NCBI RefSeq assembly: GCF_963676685.1
Contig: NC_092355.1
Location: forward strand, 74,987,176 to 75,051,175
Source of the DNA: Mytilus edulis
Lineage: Eukaryota; Mollusca; Bivalvia; Mytilida; Mytilidae
DNA length: 64,000 bases
Reading direction: 5' to 3'
Part shown: piece by piece, positions 58,501 to 64,000 of the stretch
How positions within the stretch are numbered: the stretch's first letter is position 1
Layout: each line of letters starts with the position of its first letter
Notes under the pieces: model-generated
Told to the model about the DNA's origin: nothing
The model's input: only the letters and a program-made list of their open reading frames with translations
Databases searched by the model: none
Position numbers and translations under genes: made by a program

Positions 58501-61500
58501 TCCAGACATTTTGTACCTTCAGATGGACAATTGTGCAAGAGAGAACAAAAACCGGTAAGTTGTATATGATAAAGTGAAAAATAAGGGTTTTATTCCAAAT
58601 TTTACTTTCAAAAAGCTTTATCTATAGTTCCAGGTAATTAACTTAAAGAGCACATATTGAAATAGAAGATCTTTCATAACTGCAAAAATATACCTACACA
58701 AAAAAATGTTTATAATTCTGGTTGTATTTTATACTTTTGCAACTACTTATAATATTACAAGTTTCATTATAATACTCTGTCAACACTTTTACACCCCAAT
58801 AAATTTACAAAAAGAAGCATTCAATTCTTAAATGCAATTGCTGAAGGAATAACTTGTGATGTGCAGTTTGCCAATCAGAATACCTCTATATTTAATTTAA
58901 ATAGGAATAAAAACTTATAGGCGCTTTTATAATATATTGATATTAAATATTAACTACCAAACACAAGTTGTTTCCTTTTTCCTATTTTCAATAATCAAAC
59001 TTGAAAAAATATTTTAAGTCCAAACTGAATCAATATTGAATAAGCATAAAGACAGAATAATGAAATGAAAATTGAATTAGGAAATAGAAACCGAATAAGG
59101 AAATGAAAATTGAATTAGGAAAACGAAACCGAAAAAGGAAATAGATTCTGAATAAGGAAATATCAAGCAATATCTTATTTTCACTCGTTATGAAACCTTT
59201 TAATATCCCCTCCTTCCCCCCAAAAAAATGAAAAAATAAAATAAATAATAAGTATTATTATACCTTACATATATTTTAAACAATTCTATTGGGTGAAACG
59301 TTATCACGTGACATGGAATAATTCAGTTGTTTTTCATTCAATTGCAAGGAAGGACGAATAACCCTAAAAATTTCCACCAGCGGTGAATAACCCTATTATT
59401 CAACGGCGAATAACCTTTTGAGATTGTTGATTTGTACTTGAGTTATCTCCCATGAAAATGACGTCACAGACGTAAATAAACAAAATGGCAGCGTTCACAT
59501 TACACTGGAAGCCCACCGAGAGTCGAGGAAATAAGGCATTGGACATGTATTAGAGTGCCAGCAGCTGGTGATAGCTCTTATAAAGAGTAACGGTCCTTTT
59601 CAGGACCATCAATATTTTACAAAAAGATTCTACCTTTGTTGTACACTCTAGAAATTCTAGAACACAAATGTATTTTAAAACGTCAGTTTGTCTTTGACTT
59701 TGTTATGTAAAGTTAAAAAATATAGAAGTGTTCGAAAGGCCTTTCCACTGTTAGTTCGGTATAATAAAACAATTGTGGCCCCTTAGAATCGATGAATATC
59801 CAAAATTGTCAACCCTTAAAAGTTATTTCACTTCGGGCTGCGCCCTCATTGAAATAACCTTCTCGTGTAGACAATTTTTGATATTCACCTTTTCAACGGG
59901 CCATAATTGTATATTAGTATTGAAATACAAATGCAAATTTAAGGTTAATCTATTGTTGAATAATATCAGTTGAAGTTATTGGCATAACTTATTTGATTTT
60001 TATTTTCAGGTATGTGCTTGCATTTTTTACATGGCTTGTGGATATAGGGTTATTTAAAAAAGTGAAAATAAGCTTTCTGATGGTTGGTCATACACATGAA
60101 GATATCGACCAAGTTTTTTCAAGGTAAATTTATATCATTTAGATTTGTTCAGAAATGATTATTGAATTGTTATGCAGTCATTATCATTAGTTCTGATTAA
60201 ATCACAACAAACATGAAATTTCTTTACTGTTAATGAAGTTAGCTAACATTTTATAATCTGGAGTGTTATGACATGTTATTTTTTTCAATTATAAACAAAG
60301 GAAAAAAAAATCACCTACAATTGCTTTAAAATGTTATTTCAACTAGATTTATTACATTCCGAGGCAAACTTGAAGCCTAAAATTGCCTTGTGCTTACAAT
60401 AGTTTGACGCTGAAATTAAATTGAGATGAAAATGGGGAATGTGTCAAAGAGACAGCAACCTGACTGTAGAGAAGACAACAACTGAAGGCCAATTTGAAAG
60501 CATACAAATGATGTCATTTTGTTTAGTTGCTAAGACAAAAACATCATTTTGCAAATTTTCTGATGTAATAATGACTGAAACGAACTTGTTTTTTAACTAG
60601 CATTAGAAAGAGATTATGAATGTATGAATATTTCAAAATTGTCCTAAATGAAACTTGATTTTACTGTCTCAAATATCTGTTTACCTATCTCCACTCTGCA
60701 TCGCTAGGTAAACTCAATTTATGACAGTTAAATCTACAGCTATCTCCTTTTATCATGCAATTGGGTGCCCTACTATACAGATACAGCCCTACAGATATAG
60801 CTATGCTGTATCTGTATACTATACGCTAAAAGCTCGCATACAAGTATCGTACAAATACAGCTTATATTTAAAGACGCTTAACAGTTATTGTCTATATAAT
60901 GTACCATGTGTCTCACATGGTGACCTGCATTTATTATTAGAAGTGTAAAAAAATAACAGTTACTACAAAAACCATATTTAGAGCCATTAATCAGTTAATC
61001 TCTCATGCTTATTTTTTTCTTTACATCAGTCAAATGTATAGAAGGACTTCTATGTTCAGTTTGTGAGTAAGTGACCCAGGTAACACATCAATAACCTGTA
61101 GATAAATGTGTTCAATCCTAATAATTCTTTACAGTGGACATTATTTATTACTTTTTTTTTATTTTCATTTTTATTTTTACGAATACTTGTCACTATTGTG
61201 TTTCCATAGGCAAAGTAAGTAGTTTTAGCAACATGGTTTATCAAATTGTAAACCTGGAAAAGAAACTCTAAGGAACCAATGACATTTTTAAGTATTTGTA
61301 GATATATTCAAATCCTACAAGAATTATATTTATATATTTTTAGATTTTCTGTCTGGTTATCCAAGTTTTCTACTCTGACCATGGACCAACTTCTGAAGGC
61401 ATTTGAAAGCTGCTACAATCCACACCCTTTGTCAGTTCAACTTGACCATGTTTTCAACTTTACAAATTGGCTTGAAAAACATATTGAAAAAATTGAGGGA

Positions 61501-63271
61501 CATTCCAAACCACACTGTTATAAAATTAGTAAAGACCAAGATGGAAAAACCAAACTTTACTTCAAAAATTGGTCTACAGACAAGGTAAATGTTAACATAG
61601 TTTCTTGTGTACAATTTGGAAATTAGTATGGCGTTCATTATCACTGAATTAGTATATATTTGTTTAGGGGCAAGCTGAAGGACGCCTCCGGGTGCTGGAA
61701 TTTCTCGCTACATTGAAGACCTGTTGGTGACCTTCTGCTGTAGTATTTTTTTTACGGTCGAGTTGTTGTCTCTTTGACACATTACCCATTTCGATTCTCA
61801 ATTTTATATATATGTAAATGATTAAAATAATACATGTGTCTTCATGACAACATGGTTTTTAGCTCATCGGGACCAAAGGGCCACATGTGAGCTTATACAA
61901 TCACTTGGTGTCTGTGGTCGTCCGTCGTCTGTCATTGTAAACTATTTCAAAAATCTTCTCCTCTGAAACTACTGGGCCAAATACCTTCAAACTTGACTTC
62001 ATTTTCATGGTTCAGTGACAACTTGAAAAAAAAGAAGATATTTTGTAATGTTAAATTCTCTCTTATTAAAAGTAATAGGATAACAAATTTTGTATGTGTG
62101 TACCTTGCAAGGTCTTCCTATATATCTGTTAGACAATTTTCAGTTGACCTTGACATCATTTTGTGGATCAGCAAACAAGATTAAGTTCTCGATCTCAACC
62201 TCATTTTCATGGTTTAGTGGTTATAGTTAAGGTTTTGAGTTTGGTCTTTTTTATTATACTATATGCAATAGGTCAACTATGTTTGGTGTATGGAAACATT
62301 TTATCATCTATGTCGGTCTTGCAGGATTTATTCGACCTTGACCTCATTTTAAGGGTTCACTGTTCAGTGTTAACTTCTGGTGTTTTGGTCTGTTTTTCTT
62401 AAAACTAAAAGCAATAGGTGTACTATATTTGTTGTATGGAAAAATTGTTAGCTGTACATGCCTGCCTGGCATGGTTCATCTGACCTTAACCTCATTTTAA
62501 TGGTCATTGGTCAATGTTTAGTTTTCATGGTTAATGATAAGTTTATTTGATCGTTTATTAAAGCTTTATTTTTTGGACTATCAACATAACATCAATGATT
62601 AGTAAAGAAGGCGAGACATTTCAGTGTGCGCACTCTTGTCTTATTTACAAGTTTGTTTTTTGAAATCTTTTATCAAGACTTATTTAAATGTGCAAACTTA
62701 TATGATTTCAGATTCATCATGCAATAACATCATGTTAGTACAGAACATGTTTTCAGACATGTATATTTGATAAAGTCAAAAACTTGTCGTATTTTCTCAG
62801 GAACTACATATCAGGTCTTTTTGAAATTTGATATTATACTGTTTATATTGTTTATATGAATAAGCTATGTATTGGGTATATATTTTCACATTCAGATCCG
62901 TACAACTTTCTGTTAATCAAACACTTATATTTTGTACATAAATTTATAGCTAAGTTGAAATTTTTCGCATTTGTCTCAGAAACTACATAACAGTTTCCTA
63001 TTTTTTACTCTCTTAAGTTATATGTTTATTTATAAGAGTTTGAGTCAAAGTAAATCAGTTTATTATAATTCAAAGGATTGGACAGATGCAACAGCAGAGA
63101 ATGCCCTTTTGAAAACATCTCCAATGGACACACCATCACTTGTTAAGCCAACATTGGACTTAGTAGATTTAGGAAAGGTTGAGGACTCAATAAAAAAATG
63201 CATTGACAAGAGGTTTTTAACAAATGAAGATGACATTGCTTGGTGGAGACAGTTTTTAGCAAAGTCAAAAG
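49531..63271 (+). CDS. RNase H-fold transposase-like (DUF7869-type) protein, 12 exons, 3' end open
   Basis: Exons: 49531-49590, 51547-51625, 51859-51915, 53252-53314, 54769-54940, 55649-55773, 56411-56685, 57363-57484, 58213-58554, 60010-60123, 61344-61584, 63037-63271. All have AG/GT borders, all junctions in frame: 628 residues, continuing. Residues 20-110 are acidic and Ser-rich (DSSEDD, LSSEDVS). C284/C287 form a CxxC (FSKCDVC). The core has IIIDGMDQ (D344), YLQMDNCARENKN (D423) and VGHTHEDIDQVFS (E462/D463), the signature I recall for DUF7869-type proteins. The order suggests the D-D-E/D triad of an RNase H fold. Exon 12's acceptor TTTATAAG lacks a strong pyrimidine tract and is the least sure. 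A possible tiny last exon begins at 63477 and stops after eight codons. It may be a domesticated or mobile transposase; substrate unknown. Confidence 0.85.
49975..50275 (+). repeat. polypyrimidine tract, about 300 bp
   Basis: Plus strand is almost all C and T in TTCTCC / CCCC blocks, interrupted by an AT-rich patch at about 50063-50125. Intron 1 of the transposase-like gene. ORFs across it are compositional. Confidence 0.95.
50441..50559. repeat. inverted repeat, 29-bp arms
   Basis: CAGGAAACATAGAGCGCA...CATCGACAA at 50441-50469 and its near-exact complement at 50531-50559. Confidence 0.9.
51085..51390 (+). repeat. dispersed repeat, GAGGCGACAACCC family
   Basis: GTCAAAGAGGCGACAACCC, then CAGAAGGTCAGGAACAGGGC, then GAGGCGTCCTTCA. 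The reverse complement occurs at 61665-61805 and a fragment at 60421-60495. Confidence 0.8.
52905..53195 (+). repeat. dispersed ATGCCCC / GTCCGTCC element
   Basis: Starts TATGCCCCATTTTTGGGCAT + TATG, has CGTCCGTCTG runs, GGTCGAGGTAGTTTTTGATG, CCAATCAACTTGAAACTTAG, and ends near GATGGGGTATCC. I recall this as a common mussel repeat. A reversed fragment lies at 45721-45800. Confidence 0.75.
53385..53615. repeat. AT-rich tandem array (ATAAACTATATAAGATAT)n
   Basis: Imperfect repeats of ATAAACTATATAAGATAT and its complement, with TATCTTATAA dyads throughout. Located directly after exon 4 of the transposase-like gene. Confidence 0.9.
54061..54360 (+). repeat. dispersed 'GCCAATGAGACAAC' repeat, long copy
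   Basis: AAAGAAGATGCGGTTTGATT head, then GAGACAACTGTCCACAAGAG, ACTATAGGTCATGTACAGCC, GAGCAAAGCCCATACCGCAT, and tail with GACTTGGGACAGGCACATAC. Reverse complement of 7662-7862. Confidence 0.85.
54468..54683. mobile_element. Harbinger-type MITE, copy 2
   Basis: GGGCTATTCCAGAAA ... TTTCTGGAATAGCCC with TAA on both sides (54465-54467, 54684-54686). Same family as 34186-34378. Ends about 85 bp before exon 5. Confidence 0.9.
57092..57312. repeat. foldback element, about 85-bp arms
   Basis: TTCAAAGCTGCTCATATAC... and AGTGTCTTGAAATATGAAAT at the left are repeated as complements at the right; loop of about 50 bp. Ends 50 bp before exon 8. Confidence 0.9.
61665..61805 (-). repeat. dispersed GAGGCGACAACCC repeat, antisense
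   Basis: GAAGGACGCCTCCGGG, then ACCTTCTGCTGTAG, GAGTTGTTGTCTCTTTGACA: reverse complement of 51085-51240. Confidence 0.8.
61857..62640 (+). repeat. long dispersed repeat (GACCAAAGGGCCACATGTGAGC)
   Basis: Starts TTTAGCTCATCGGGACCAAA, then GTCGTCCGTCGTCTGTC and CTCCTCTGAAACTACTGGGC + C. Followed by about four diverged tandem units of about 140-150 bp, each with TTGACCT(C)A and TTTCATGGTTCAGTGG-like motifs. Non-coding despite short ORFs. A fragment of the tandem unit occurs near 53985-54055. Confidence 0.8.
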
Positions 63272-64000
63272 GTAATATGAGTTTTAACTCTTTGGATAGC
63301 AGAATATTATATGTTATTCAGGTCTCAGACAGGGTATATACTGTGACATTCCCGGCTTAGAGTTTATAAGAGATATAAGCCATAAGCCGGGTATGTCACA
63401 GTATATACCCTTTCTGAGACCTGAATTACACATATATTACGGATTACCCCTGACTTAATGTTATTTTCCAATGCAGGTTTTTGTTCACAACACACATAAG
63501 TTGAAAACCTATAATTTGTTCGGCATACGTGAGGGATTTTCTAATTTGCTGTGATCATAATTTTATGGTGTATGTAATAATTCAATAATAACACTTTAAA
63601 CATTAAATTTAAGTATTAAAAGTGTTAACTGCATGGTTTTGTATCAAAAATGTATTATTGAATGAAGCACGTCATTATTTTCCCTCTATGAGCCTCTGAC
63701 AATCTGATAGCTTTTGACTACGTCACATAGTAACTGGTGTTATGATGACGTTTTTGAGGTTCCAATTGGGGATAATAACGTCTTATATACCCCGGCAGTT
63801 TCCTGAATATACACTGACATCTCTGTGTTGTTATCCAATCACAAACCTCGACACATTTGTAATCCGTAATATAATATTAGATATCTTGGTGTACAGGGGA
63901 TCAGAGGTGAACAGAATTTTACATCATTGTTGAAAATTCATACACCCTGAGTAAACCAATCAGATTGCAGTATTTTAGCTGCATAACAAATAATGATATT
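63272..64000. other. intron or 3' flank with a foldback repeat
   Basis: Arms about 63300-63358 and 63382-63440 share CAGGTCTCAGA, GGGTATATACTGTGACAT and CCCGGCTTA. A second pair, ATTACGGATTA (63436) and TAATCCGTAAT (63860), encloses the rest. No convincing further long exon in the window. Confidence 0.7.

Noticed and set aside
59485-59560. ATGGCAGCG with upstream TGACGTCA as a new gene start inside an intron
   Set aside because: Frame stops after about 20 codons and no donor site supports an exon.
62971-63360. 129-residue ORF as a separate gene
   Set aside because: It contains exon 12 of the transposase-like gene; the rest is intron on either side.

Overview
The window is metazoan DNA and looks like a bivalve mollusc, most likely a mussel (Mytilus). 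It is AT-rich, with spliced genes in large introns. It carries several dispersed repeat families that I associate from memory with mussel genomes: the GCAGGGCGCAGCTTTATACG repeat, the 'GCCAATGAGACAAC' repeat, and elements ending in ATGCCCC or in GACG microsatellites. The species is an inference; the gene structures were read directly from splice signals and reading frames.

Layout. 1-3.5 kb: a 24-bp minisatellite that on the minus strand encodes an S/T/P-rich octapeptide array and stays open to the left edge. 3.7 kb: the first exon of a HARBI1-like (PIF/Harbinger) nuclease. 6-9.9 kb: dispersed repeats. 9.9-23.8 kb: a broken BEL/Pao LTR retrotransposon (gag-pol, displaced integrase, LTRs) together with C-terminal HARBI1-like exons. 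About 4.3 kb of this (3' LTR, HARBI1 exons and flank) is present twice, 5.2 kb apart. 25.2-26.7 kb: terminal exons of a minus-strand coiled-coil gene. 27-32 kb: satellites and MITEs.

32.7-63.3 kb holds the main discovery: two long, fully spliceable, divergent genes whose start codons lie only 178 bp apart (49352 minus, 49531 plus). The minus gene has ten exons, every junction in frame, and encodes a complete protein of 530 residues with a ParB/sulfiredoxin-like domain. The plus gene has twelve exons in the window (628 residues so far) and encodes a protein with the signature of the RNase H-fold, transposase-like family that I recall as DUF7869. Head-to-head pairing suggests shared regulation and possibly joint function: a DNA-binding or nuclease partner beside a transposase-like protein.

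The introns of both genes are packed with non-autonomous elements: TTA/TAA-flanked Harbinger-type MITEs, TTAA-flanked MITEs, foldback elements, a 3.75-kb TIR element carrying a decayed gag-like frame, and satellite-bearing elements. No tRNA, rRNA or CRISPR feature was seen.
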